From positions 25,628,114 through 25,692,113 of the forward strand of contig NC_135557.1 of the NCBI RefSeq assembly GCF_964340395.1: a DNA stretch of 64,000 nucleotides, given 5' to 3'. Positions 44,725 to 56,755 of the stretch are shown one piece after another. Each line of letters opens with the position of its first letter. Position 1 is the stretch's first letter. The position numbers were made by a program, and so were the translations under genes. Origin of the DNA: Glandiceps talaboti. Its lineage: Eukaryota; Hemichordata; Enteropneusta; Spengelidae. The notes below the pieces were generated by a model. The model was not told the DNA's origin and did not search any database. It was given only the letters and a program-made list of their open reading frames with translations.

Positions 44725-44977
44725 CTGCAAACAAAATTATCATCCACTTTTTCCACCATACACAAATAAAAACCCTACGAACTAGTAATTCAGTTACTCC
44801 TAATGTACACGTCGTAATATCAACACATTTAAATTTGCCTGTTATAGAGAATGCAACGTTGTGATTAACTGATTATTTGGGAAGCCCTTTCTGACTTTGC
44901 TCACTTGTATGGGACTACCGATGTTTGCAAAAGGTTGATTTCTTTTGTTGATGTCTCCTCACTAAGTATATCATAAA

Positions 44978-46838
44978 TATTTATAGACAGACACAAACAA
45001 CTACAGAGGTATTTCAGTTGGTAATGTGATAGCTAAATTATTTAGTATGATCATTAACAATAGAATATCAAACTATCTGGAAAGAAATAACATCATCCAC
45101 CCAAACCAAGCAGGTTTCCGACGCAAACATAGAACTATCGACCATATTCTTACACTGCACACTATTATAAAGAAATACCATTCAAGAAATAAGAAAATCT
45201 ACTGTTGCTTTGTAGACCTCAAAAAGTGTTTTGATACAATTTGGAGGAAAGCACTACTCTATAAATTACTATGTAACAACATCAACGGAAATGTATACAA
45301 CATAATGAAAAACATGTACACCAATATGAACTTCATCGTGAAATTAACTGACGTGATAACAGAAAAGTTCCAAATTGATAATGGAGTTAAACAAGGCTGT
45401 CCACTAAGCCCGACATTGTTTAATATCTTTGTAAACGATTTCACTACCGGACTCGCAAACATTGAAACAAATGCACCAAAGCTTAATAACAAAACAATCA
45501 ACAGCCTGTTGTATGCAGATGATATTGCATTGATGTCAACATCCTATGAAGGAATACAGAATGCACTGGACTACCTTCATCGATACACAACAGACTGGCG
45601 ATTGCAAGTAAACACAAACAAAACACAAATAATGGTATTTAGAAAATCAGGATGCAAACAAGATACAAGACAATTCAAATGTGGCTTGGAAGAAATAAAA
45701 ACTACAGAACAATACACATATCTCGGTGTAACATTCAAGACAAATGGCTCTATGAGCTCCACAGCAACCAGATTGTCAGACAAAGCCAGCAAAGCTGCAA
45801 GAATCCAGTCACAGATATATTCGACAAAGATAAACAGTACTAAGATAAAGGAAAAACTCATGAATACAACACAGCTACCTATCCTGACATATGCTGGCGA
45901 AATATGGGGTGTTCTCCAAAATCAAACAACTTGGGACAAAACACAGACAGAAAAATTCCATCTACGTTTTTGTCGCCAAATAATAAATGTCAGCAACAGA
46001 GTGAGCAAAATAGGATGCAGAATGGAACTTGGGAGAGAACCACTGATTAGTAGAATATACTACTCAGCAATAAACTATTACAAATACCTCAAGACATTAG
46101 ACAATAACAACTTAGCCTATTATGCAATGAATGACATGGAGAACAATGATTACACAGGTTCATGGCTAACTACCTTTGAACACAATATACAATTATATAA
46201 CAGCAAGAATATCAACAATTTAACAAAACAAGAACTATACAACTCAATTAGACAATATTATATCAATCAATGGAATGAAAATAACAAAAGGGAAAACTCT
46301 AAGTTACGTACATACAACAACTTCAAAAATTCCCTGGAACAAGAAGAATACATTAAAGTAATGAACAATAAACAACACATCAAAACAATAGCCAAATTTA
46401 GATTAAGTTGCCATCAACTTGCCATTGAGAAGGGTAGATATACAAAACCAAAAACACCAGTAGAAGACAGACTATGTACACATTGTAAAGAAATAGAAGA
46501 TGAAAGACATCATCTAATTCATTGTAAATTATATACAAAACAAAGAGAAAAAATGTTTAGTATTATCACTACCCTCAACTCAAACTTTATAAACTTAGAT
46601 AGAGGAGAGCAATTTAGATATATACTACAATCAAAACATAAGGATATTATAACCGCTCTCTACATATACCTGGATGATACATGTAGTCAATAGACACACA
46701 CTAGAACTACTGTATACTTTAATATTTATATTTCATAGATCATTATTAACTTTATTTTGTTTAAATACCAAATTAGAAATGTAAAATTTTCTAAACGGCT
46801 AAAATAAAGTGTTATCTTATCTCTTATCTTATTTATAG
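44978..46838 (+). mobile_element. 5'-truncated non-LTR retrotransposon with 9-bp target-site duplication
   Basis: TATTTATAG flanks the element at 44978-44986 and 46830-46838. The element (44987-46829) starts inside the RT domain and ends with AATAAAG and a TTATCTTATC-type short tail. This is the signature of target-primed reverse transcription with 5' truncation. Confidence 0.9.
44987..46693 (+). CDS. Reverse transcriptase (LINE ORF2, N-terminally truncated)
   Basis: One open frame of 568 codons, entered without its own start: the in-frame stop at 44984 is in the flank. RT motifs in order: NYRGISVGNVIAKLFS, QAGFRRKHRTIDHI, VDLKKCFDTIW (first catalytic Asp), VKQGCPLSPTLFNIF, YADDIAL (catalytic Asp pair), and LQVNTNKTQIM and YLGVTF thumb-proximal motifs. 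A C-terminal CxxC-x8-H-x4-C knuckle (LCTHCKEIEDERHHLIHC) follows. The endonuclease domain is missing, so the copy cannot be autonomous. The frame is free of stops, so insertion is probably recent. Clade not assigned. Confidence 0.92.
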   Translation, partial: TDTNNYRGISVGNVIAKLFSMIINNRISNYLERNNIIHPNQAGFRRKHRTIDHILTLHTIIKKYHSRNKKIYCCFVDLKKCFDTIWRKALLYKLLCNNINGNVYNIMKNMYTNMNFIVKLTDVITEKFQIDNGVKQGCPLSPTLFNIFVNDFTTGLANIETNAPKLNNKTINSLLYADDIALMSTSYEGIQNALDYLHRYTTDWRLQVNTNKTQIMVFRKSGCKQDTRQFKCGLEEIKTTEQYTYLGVTFKTNGSMSSTATRLSDKASKAARIQSQIYSTKINSTKIKEKLMNTTQLPILTYAGEIWGVLQNQTTWDKTQTEKFHLRFCRQIINVSNRVSKIGCRMELGREPLISRIYYSAINYYKYLKTLDNNNLAYYAMNDMENNDYTGSWLTTFEHNIQLYNSKNINNLTKQELYNSIRQYYINQWNENNKRENSKLRTYNNFKNSLEQEEYIKVMNNKQHIKTIAKFRLSCHQLAIEKGRYTKPKTPVEDRLCTHCKEIEDERHHLIHCKLYTKQREKMFSIITTLNSNFINLDRGEQFRYILQSKHKDIITALYIYLDDTCSQ

Positions 46839-46894
46839 TCGAGATCACTTGTATGTGTTTGGTGAAAGCCGTCAATGTATGGAAAAGGGGTTTA

Positions 46895-47222
46895 TAGACC
46901 TGTTGCCGGTTCCAAGATGCATTGCGCGTCTCTCCATACAATGCCATGTATTCTGTACGCGCGGAGGGGTTTGCAGGCGCTACTCAGGGGGATGGTTGTC
47001 ACATGACGATACCCTGGGATTACCGGTAAAATCCCACACTGTCATCGATGGCGTTCAGTCTTTGTTCTATAAAATCACCCATAATTAAAGAGGTCAACAT
47101 GTCTTACCATCATTTCCTGATGAAAATGTTATTTCAAATGTAATAAAGACAAAACAAGGTTAATGTAACAACATAAGCGACGTGTTCTCACGCAATGCAT
47201 CTTGGAACCGGAAAATCGACTA
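46895..47222. mobile_element. Inverted-repeat element, about 0.3 kb
   Basis: CCGGTTCCAAGATGCATTGC at 46906-46925 is matched in reverse complement at 47191-47211. Weaker complementarity extends to the ends given. No coding potential; possible MITE, single copy here. Confidence 0.55.
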
Positions 47223-47970
47223 TTAGGACCACTTGGTAGTCGCATGTTAATTTGACTATTTGTGAATACTACACAAGGTACGAGTTACAATGACAGTTTA
47301 CCTACCATTTCATCTTCTGGGAGATTATCACACCAAATAAACATGCATTCGTATACTGATTAGGTGTAATGTGATCCATATCATCACTAATATACTCACT
47401 GTGGTATTATTATGACGAAACGTTCTCTGTACAAAATGTGTTAAATTAGAGACAAAATTAACAGCTGTGCAAGTTTCCTTGGCGAGAATGCATAGTATTT
47501 GGATAACAAAAATCAAAATTTAGCATGTACAGTTTATGATTGAATAAAATGAAAATCATAGATATAACATTTTTCTAATGTGAAGAGAAAATATAATTTG
47601 CAAAATACGTAGATAATTCATCAGTACCATTATTGAAAATTAGAACACATATGTAATTTTGACGACATTTTTGACGAATAAAACAAAATACACGTAACGA
47701 GGTTGAATAGTGAAATGAAATTTACAAATATAAACATTGAATTTTACACTTAGTAACAATTTTTAGAATAGAAATGTATAAATTGACAAATGGAAACATG
47801 AATTTTATGAACACAAATTTGATTTTATGCATGAAAACGTGTTTTATTGAATATTGCAAGCACATGACCTGCCATATAGATTTGATTTACCATTCAGTGT
47901 GAAACTGGTAATTTAATCAGAAAATAGATTTTGTGCTCACTTCCGTACAAACTGTGTGACAATGTAAATT
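47223..47970. other. Non-coding stretch
   Basis: AT-rich. Short minus-strand open frames at 47.30-47.52 kb have donor-like ends (ATG|GTAGGT, ACA|GTGAGT) but no recognisable protein. Confidence 0.5.
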
Positions 47971-48230
47971 ACACTATACGAAAAGTCAAATTTACTCACC
48001 TTTACCCAACCTTTACCCGACCTGTGACCCACCTAACTACCATCTCTATCAAGGGGTAGTACGAGACGAAGTGACACTTTTGTCTGCCTACAATACCCAG
48101 GTGAGAGATCACCGGGGGTAAATTAAGTCAAATGTGTCAATTCGTATCATAATCACCACACTTACACATCGTCTGCTAAAGATTTACCCCGGTGGAAAGA
48201 CATGGACAAATATGACTTTTCGTATAGTGT
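47971..48230. mobile_element. Inverted-repeat (MITE-like) element
   Basis: A 260-bp segment with terminal inverted repeats ACACTATACGAAAAGTCA; no coding potential. Target-site duplication unclear. Confidence 0.75.
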
Positions 48231-48326
48231 TGATTACTTGATATATGAGTTTATTGAATAAACAGATATCGGTCCAACTGCAGAGAATGCACACTTCGTG
48301 TTAAGGCAAGATTTATAAGAAGTTGA

Positions 48327-49125
48327 GGAGACATGTACGAAATGACTCCCTATGTAGTTGGATTCAAATTTGCTGAGACATGTACGAAATGACTCCCTAT
48401 GTAGTTGGATTCAAATTTGAGGAGACATGTACGAAATGACTCCCTATGTAGTTGGATTCAAATTTGAGGAGACATGTACGAAATGACTCCCTATGTAGAT
48501 GGATTCAAATTTGAGGAGACATGTACGAAATGACTCCCTATGTAGTTGGATTCAAATTTGAGGAGACATGTACGAAATGACTCCCTATGTAGTTGGATTC
48601 AAATTTGAGGAGACATGTACGAAATGACTCCCTATGTAGTTGGATTCAAATTTGCTGAGACATGTACGAAATGACTCCCTATGTAGTTGGATTTAAATTT
48701 GAGGAGACATGTACGAAATGACTCCCTATGTAGTTGGATTCAAATTTGAGGAGATATGTACGAAATGACTCCCTATGTAGTTGGATTCAAATTTGAGGAG
48801 ACATGTACGAAATGACTCCCTATGTAATTGGATTCAAATTTGAAGAGACATGTACGAAATGACTCCCTATGTAGTTGGATTCAAATTTGAAGAGACATGT
48901 ACGAAATGACTCCCTATGTAGTTGGATTCAAATTTGAGGAGACATGTACGAAATGACTCCCTATGTAGTTGGATTCAAATTTGAGGAGACATGTACGAAA
49001 TGACTCCCTATGTAGCTCGATTCAAATTTGAGGAGACATGTACGAAATGACGCCCTATGTAGTTGGATTCAAATTTGAGGAGACATGTACGAAATGACTC
49101 CCTATGTAGTTGGATTCAAATCCTT
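48327..49125 (+). repeat. 47-bp minisatellite, about 17 copies
   Basis: Unit core GGAGACATGTACGAAATGAC, TCCCTATGTAGTTGGATTCA, AATTTGA. Copies are nearly identical, with rare single-base changes. Confidence 0.96.
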
Positions 49126-49860
49126 GTTATTTCTACATTCCGGCCCTGCACAGGAATCTAAAAAACGAATAAAATACCAGTGCATGATAAATCAAATCAT
49201 TAGAGCTGAAATGTCTATATATAAGATGGGGCAATGCAACCACAGTACAAATCAAGTGTGAAGTAATGAAGATCAGTTGTTATATCACACCTTGATTAGC
49301 GTCATTCAATATGCGTCATCATGAATCTATGAGGTAAACAAGGTGAGGATTATATTTCACTGAAATAAACTATTAGAAAGAAGCTAGGAAGGGATAATAT
49401 TATTGAAAGGTTAGGCTGCAAAGTATATAGTGTCAATTTGAATATTATACATCGGAGTAATTATTTAGTTTACGTGTGTGTAATACAATCCCATTTGTAT
49501 GTTAAGTAGACCGTACTGGCTGACTTACTGTGATCTTTTGACGCAATTATAAGTCATGAACGAGATTGGTGATGCTTAGTGAGATTTGTACGACCGATAC
49601 ATAAAGACAAGGCCTGATAAAACACTATCGTCCGAGTAAACGAGTAAACTCGTGTGATTACAGATACTGTTATGTAGCTGACCAAGTTTATCACAATGCG
49701 AATATAAACGACGCTACTGACCCGTTATCAATCGCCTGAAGTAATACATGAAGAATGGAAAGTTGTCATTGATGTGGAAACATATTTAAATCAAGGTATG
49801 TCTATCTTACAAAAACCTCACAGTTTAGTTCATTGCATAGACTCTTCAGAACTATCTATC
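49126..49860. other. Non-coding stretch
   Basis: No convincing gene. A short open segment ending at CAAG|GTATGT (49793) is exon-like only in its donor. Confidence 0.5.
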
Positions 49861-49872
49861 TGTGTGTGTGTG

Positions 49873-49925
<53 letters not shown>

Positions 49926-50045
49926 CCCTCTCTCTGTATGTCTGTCTCTGTCTCTCTGCCTCTGTCTCTCCCTGTCTATCTATCTGTCAGTCTGTCTGTC
50001 TGTCTGTCTGTCTGTCTCGCTCACTCACTCTCTGTCTCTCAATTA
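49861..50045 (+). repeat. (TGTC)n/TCTC compound microsatellite
   Basis: TGTG, then about 13 TGTC units, then imperfect TCTC/TGTC and a second TGTC run at about 49990-50015. Confidence 0.95.
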
Positions 50046-51440
50046 ATATAGATCGCAGTGATGAGTTATAATTTCAGAAATACACAACGAGAGATCACAA
50101 TAACCGACAAATCTTTAGATCTTTTGATGTCAAGATGAACTCTATCGTTGCTATAGTAACCTCTCTTGACGCATCTTACGTCACAGTTGACATACGCTAT
50201 TGACTGCTTAACATGTATCCTCTTTCAATGGTGACTAGCCACTGATTAGCTCTATTTTTGCTATTTGCCAGTCCCCAGTCACACAGATGTCAACACTTAA
50301 CTTCTTAACGTCTTTTCTCTTAATTTTTTTGTGTATGAATTTTCTTTTTTTTTCTTTTTCTAGTGATTGTAAGTGTATTATTTTATGGTGTGGTGAATAC
50401 ATAAAAAAATTGTCATAAAAGTAATGAATTTACAATTACATTTCACTAACAATAGTTACAGAGATCATATCAATATTTTTATAGTAAACACTAATATTGC
50501 CCCAGTGGCAATAAATGAAGCTCTTACAAATGTATATGTTCAATTCAATTAGATTCCACATTCATGTACTTGTTAATGATTTACATCAACCTATAGTATC
50601 CATGTAAGATGTGGTGACTGTCACTTTGAATGTGTACGCAATACAGAACACCGAACAGACAGAAGTGATACTTGACAGACTTATAGTCATAAGGTTCTAA
50701 CTCAATTGTTTATCACCATGTGTAATTTCTGATCTCATACAAGGCCGTCCTTTATTCAGGAAGATTACTAGGTGACAATGTGAATTAAAGAGCAAGTCAC
50801 TTCATATCGAATGACATAAACAGGTTTGTGTTATTTTCTAAAAAACACATATTTCTCAAATGACCTGCTGGAGTTTTTCGATAGTTTAGCATCATTGCAA
50901 TGAAGACAGGATACACTACTTAATTGGTATTAAATTCAAATATACTGAAGCTGGAACATACTTATTTGTCTAAGATACTGTCATATGTCCACTAAATTAG
51001 ATTGTACATGCCTACAAGGAATGTTATCACCTGGCTTGTCTACTCTATCATCGTGTGAGAACTAACTTTATTTTATATTTAAAAAAACCACCATTATATC
51101 CTGTCAATGGTGTTTTGCAGCTGTTGTACACACTATTACTATACAATTCACACCTTGTGATATTCCAAGCTATACAATATGCATATCTCTTTTAAGACCG
51201 TCTCCAATAGGTAATCTAGCTACAGGGGCTGTGCGTAGATTTTAAAATAATTTTTTAAAACCTTTTTGAAGAGTATATCACAAGCGTTGTACGAGAGAAA
51301 ACAAATTTTTGTCAAAAACATCCTCCCCAAAATTTCATCTCAGTAATTGATATTCTGAATTTTTTAACACAAACATGAAACAAAGCAAAGTACATTATGT
51401 GGACTACCGTAGCTGACATTTGGTTGAAATGGATCCATGC
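50046..51440. other. Non-coding stretch
   Basis: AT-rich, no gene recognised. It ends in a segment (51.21-51.45 kb) laid out like other microsatellite-bearing repeats here, leading into the GACA tract. Confidence 0.55.
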
Positions 51441-51461
51441 ACATCAGAGACAGACACGCAG

Positions 51462-51495
51462 ATAGACGGACGGACGGACAGACAGACAGACAGAA

Positions 51496-51551
<56 letters not shown>

Positions 51552-51552
51552 G
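51462..51552 (+). repeat. (GACA)n microsatellite
   Basis: GACG then about 18 GACA units with one GAAA interruption. Confidence 0.96.
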
Positions 51553-51964
51553 GGAACCAACGTATTAGCCCCGGGAAATAACCACGAGTAAGAGTACGAA
51601 ATAGTCTGATTTTGAGCTATGAATAGAATATGAATGTCATGTTCAATATGCTTCATCGTATCTAATCAATCATAAATTACATTTTTTTAAATAAAAATGA
51701 AATCATAGTATCCATCGTGAATTCCGTTGCCATGACACCCAAGATTTATTCTTTAAACAGTAATGATGTTGGTTATGATATATTCAGAACTCAAAGAGTT
51801 GTTGCTTTGGGTGAACGATTTGACCCCAATGCTCGGAATCAAACTACACACTCCATCATCTATAAATCATGTGCAGTTGTCACGAATAGCTGTTTAGAAA
51901 TATTTCTTATTTATTTCATTTAATTAAATGTTACCCCAATATTTCCTATTTCTTCCCGGAAATT

Positions 51965-51966
<2 letters not shown>

Positions 51967-52037
<71 letters not shown>

Positions 52038-52058
52038 TATACATATATATATATGTAC

Positions 52059-52121
<63 letters not shown>

Positions 52122-52128
52122 TATATGA
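51967..52128. repeat. (TA)n tract
   Basis: About 160 bp of TA with a few TACATA and TGTACATA interruptions; could extrude as a cruciform. Confidence 0.96.
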
Positions 52129-52300
52129 CACACACATAAGGTAAATGATGCAAGTATGAATATATATATTCATACTTGTTGTCTGAAGATCGCATTCAAG
52201 CGTGAAACTCTGAGTAACGGCTCCGTACCATAACTTGTGTATTTTGTGTGTATATACATATTCATACTTGCATCATTTGCCTCATGTGTGTGTTATTTAT
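52129..52300. repeat. Inverted repeat around a unique loop
   Basis: The arm with AAATGATGCAAGTATGAAT (near 52143) recurs in reverse complement near 52258-52280. Within the left arm CAAGTATGAATATA and its complement form a perfect palindrome of about 28 bp. Confidence 0.7.
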
Positions 52301-54164
52301 TTTTATGATGCACCATTTGCCTTTAAGTGTGTGTGAATTAATCTCATGCATGCGTCATTTACCTTTATATGTGTGTCACTTACGATAGCACGTGTAAAAT
52401 CCATTATTTTACATTCGTCGCCTCCTAGCTTTCCTTCATAGTATCGCTTAGGTTCATTTAATTCAAATACACACTATAATAATCTATCTGAAAATTCGTA
52501 AATAGAAACCTAAATGAGTTTTGTAACAATCTGTTTATTTTAGATTTGTTATTGTTTTGTGAAGAATTGTGTAGTATCGCTTACTAATGAAAAAAACAAC
52601 ACTGAAAACCGACACATTTTACCATGTACACCTACCTACAAAAATACGGACTGTTATATTCGTTATTCTATGAGTATTATAATTATGTAATACATTCAGA
52701 CTGATTTAGGATTTGCTCTGACAAAAGATAATTTTTGGGTTTGTTTTGAATGAAAAATAATCATTCTTTATATTTTATCAAAGTTCTGTGGTACATAAAG
52801 TGAGAAATGCGAAATAGAGTTCTGCAAATTCTACGTTCTTTTGTATTTGCACTAGGGTTTTCAAAACAGATTTGTACAATTTCCTGTGCAAGTTATCTAT
52901 ATCCATCCATGCGGATATAGTTTCTTGCCCTTTGCTCAGCCACTCAGAATTTGCAAAACTTAAATGTTAATAAGATTTATTCAGACATGCCTTGAATGAA
53001 AAGACGTTGAAAATGTTACTCAAAGTAATACTTGGATACAAAATGACTTTGAAGAGACCCCGTTATTCATGCGTGTCACGTACTCTCCGGATCAGTAATG
53101 TCTAAGGTTATATATAGTAAAATGACCTTTACATAACTTTCCCGTTATAATGCCAAAACTTATTTGACGACGGTCCAGCGTGTCAATGACGCAGTCACTT
53201 TTCATCTAGAGAAATCATGCCGATAAGGACGTATGGATTTAAAATAACATGTGGATGAACTGAATGTTCTTGGTAGGCGATAACGGTGAACTACGTGACT
53301 GAATATTTACTGATTGTTTTGTTCGACGAAAGCTGGTGGAGATGATCTGGTAGCTGAAGATTCGTCTCCATCCATGTTTCATAACTACATACATGTGTAG
53401 ATTAAGATATTGATATAGATGGTACACAGAGTCATAAACAAACTGACTGTCGATTATTTACTGACGTACATGCAGATATGTTATCGGTGATTGCTCTCAT
53501 GATTACTAAATGGGGTACTGACTCTTGCAAAATATGCTTCATGAGCGCACGGCTTCACAGAGCTGTGGTAGGATATACGTACATGTAGCTCTCTGCAACG
53601 ATCGTATACACATAACAAGGTATGTACAGTGATTATTTACTAACAGCAGAATGTAATTTTTATGTAAGAAATCATAAGAAATCTTACTGTGGTATCATTT
53701 CATTTAGAGACTTATCTTGTATGAGATGACACTTTATTAATACATGTACAAAGACAACAATTCTAAATTCCCAATTTCGTTTTTAAAAATCACACCGTAT
53801 TCTAACTTCTACTTATAACAGTACTATCAATGCTTTATCCAAATTCAAAGGAAAACCGTATTTTAATCCTGATTGTAGACGACCATACTGCCACAAGAAT
53901 GTCAATTCATTTGCCATGTTTCTACACCTGAAAGTCCTAAGTGAACACATCTATTATATAAATGAGTATTTATTGGGGACGTGCACATTAAAGAACATCC
54001 ACATAAAACCCATATAAAGCATATTGTAAGTGTGATAGTATCTCTTATTTGAATGTGTTTTCTAATTCAAACATATTTGTATATTTGTTCCAACATTCTC
54101 TGATATGGTGGCATACACATATGCGAATTGATGATTGAAATTGAATCAATTTCAATACATTGGA
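52301..54164. other. Non-coding stretch
   Basis: AT-rich unique sequence. No exon with recognisable product seen on either strand. Confidence 0.55.
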
Positions 54165-54347
54165 ATCTGAAATCACTTCATGATTCATTCCAATGTTGTG
54201 CTCTAACGCGTGTTGTCAAGGCAACTACTTGTGGAAGCTGTGACGCCATTTCATATTCTGAAATCACTTCATGATTCATTCCAATGTTGTGCTCTAACGC
54301 GTGCTGTCAAGGCAACTACTTGTGGAAGCTGTGACGCCATTTCGCCT
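54165..54347 (+). repeat. 92-bp tandem duplication with X-box-like motif
   Basis: Two nearly identical copies (54165 and 54257) containing AAATCACTTCATGATTCATT and GTTGTCAAGGCAAC (second copy GCTGTCAAGGCAAC), which resembles the RFX X-box. Confidence 0.85.
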
Positions 54348-54808
54348 TAAACAGACCAGTATAAAGAAATACAAATAATTTATTACTGTGTAACATTTAT
54401 AATATTGAATGATGCAATGCTAGGGCAAATAATAAAGTTGATAAATGGCTACCCTTGTATCAATTTGTGAAAAAATAATTATGAAAGAAGTGAAACATTT
54501 TTTTAAGAAGATTACCATCTTTGGATGCGTCATTTTTTTCTTTCGGTCTTTCCTTTCCTTTCTTTTCTTTTCTTTTTATAAGTCTGGTAGTCTGGTAATA
54601 TGATATCTATCCTCTTTATTATAAAGTAAATAAAAAATTTTGTTAAAGTAATTGAAATTATGACAAAGTCACACTTGTTGAAATTAAACATTAAATAAAA
54701 TACTAAAGTATTCGTGCTATTCTTCTACATATTACTTGTATGGCTTTGTGACGACAGTATGAACAAATTCTCAGTCAAAAGTTATTTATTATTTATGTAT
54801 TTATATTT

Positions 54809-54810
<2 letters not shown>

Positions 54811-54870
<60 letters not shown>
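54811..54870. repeat. (TA)n tract
   Basis: About 60 bp of pure TA. Confidence 0.96.
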
Positions 54871-54872
<2 letters not shown>

Positions 54873-55892
54873 TTATTAACGATGTCTACAGGTAACCCCA
54901 ACTAAAGACAATCTGTAAATACATTTATAAAAATATGTAAAATACAGCGTTACAGGAATGAAAAGAATGGGTAAAGGATTATATTTATAAAATGTGTGAA
55001 TAAATGAGTACAGTTTTGATCCTCGTAAGGGAATTCGTTTTAGATAAGTAAAAAGAGATTTATTGCTTGTTAGCTGTTACTATAATATTTTAACACAGTC
55101 CTGTAATTAAATGTTAGTGTTTATGATAGGTTTTATGTTACAATCCAATAAAGTTTTAATACCCAGCTGATAGTGATCTATGTCACAATATAATTTTCAA
55201 CGATTCTATCAGGATCTCTAGTCCTGACGACAATTTGTCAAATCTAGATTACTACATATTTCAAGATTGTTACTTGTTTGACTTGTATAGAATTATTATT
55301 TCAATAGTTTTCTTGAGGGAAATACGACTTGCAAAGCAAAAGAGACTTTATAATCATCAAGAGACAACTGTCATTACTATCTGAAATCTAAATTCTGTTT
55401 TAACTGTAATGTCTAAGTTTCCATTGGGTGATATTTTATTAGTCAGACTGGATGAAATCGTTACTTGGTAGTTTGAATATGTCAACTTTTGCTGGTGTTT
55501 GTGCACGTAAACTATACATTTAGCCTTTGTTATCATTAATAATTCATTAAGAATCTTATTAGCTATATAAACGTAATTAAGCAACAAATTAAAAAGAACA
55601 TAAAAACACATAAGGCCTAAACAAAATAAATGTTTAGTTCCGGTTACCCGGCCCCACCTAGCCTTTCCCTGCCGACTTTATTTTACGAATTCGAGAAAGA
55701 ATAATAAAATCGTAAACTTTTGTGAAATCTCACGAGAAATAGTGGATGCGGAAACTGCCATCAACTTAAAAAGACACTTTAAAACTGTTCTTCCAATCTG
55801 TAATGGCTGTACATCTGATAGGAAGAAATAAATAACACAGACCATTTGAAGCATAATGGAAAACCTGAACTAGACAATCACACTCAATCAAT
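54871..55892. other. Non-coding stretch
   Basis: No gene recognised. Confidence 0.55.
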
Positions 55893-55967
55893 AAAATGAA
55901 ATGAAATGAAATGAAATGAAATGAAATGAAATGAAATGAAATGAAATGAAATGAAATGAAATGAAAT
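55893..55967 (+). repeat. (AATGA)n pentanucleotide repeat
   Basis: About 14-15 AAATG units. Confidence 0.96.
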
Positions 55968-56755
55968 AAAAAATGTATCTACCCCATCTATTCTAAAATT
56001 GAGCGTAGCCGGAAAGACACAATTAGTTTTATTGGGCTTAATGTAAAGCACATGGGAATTCGGATTGAATTAGATCGACCATGCCTGGGACTTGTCTTTC
56101 CAAACAAAACACTGTGCTGTACAAAATGTCGTATTTATATTCCTTAATACTTTGAATTGGATTTATTAAGCGTCCCAAATTGTGTCCAATTTTACTCGTC
56201 CCCTTCTACACATCAATTTATACACTAGACATGGAACTCTCATATGTATTGAATTCATATTTAGACTAAAGATTCAATTAATATTTTGTCGCCTGTCTCG
56301 GTTTCATCAAATACAATTAATGTTTGACGTGTAATATAAAGGTTGGAGACCATCTAGCACAATTAGAAAATAATATAGATTACTAATATGAAGATATGTC
56401 TAACAGCGGTTTTTATTGAAACTACACTAAGTATGTTTTCTGTCGGCAATGTTACTTTGATAAGTTGGTGATAATGGAACTCGGTGTTTCCAATTTAATA
56501 AAGGAATAGGCCTTGGCGGTTTTAAAAAGAAATGTCACAAATCGATGATATATTAAAGACTTGATTTCGAGTTTGAACTGACAATCATCTTTATATCAAG
56601 TTATATTGCAATTAAGAACGTGGTGTACGTGATATACGTTAGTGTTTTGAACTATTAATAGATTACGGACGTGAAAATGATGCAAAATGATTCAGATGTG
56701 TATGCTCCTATAAAGGTATAATGTAACATTTGATTTATTATTATTTTTTATTTGA
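55968..56755. other. Non-coding stretch
   Basis: No gene recognised. Confidence 0.55.

Noticed and set aside
49738-49793. Coding exon ending at CAAG|GTATGT
   Set aside because: Only the donor is convincing; no acceptor, homology or partner exon was found.
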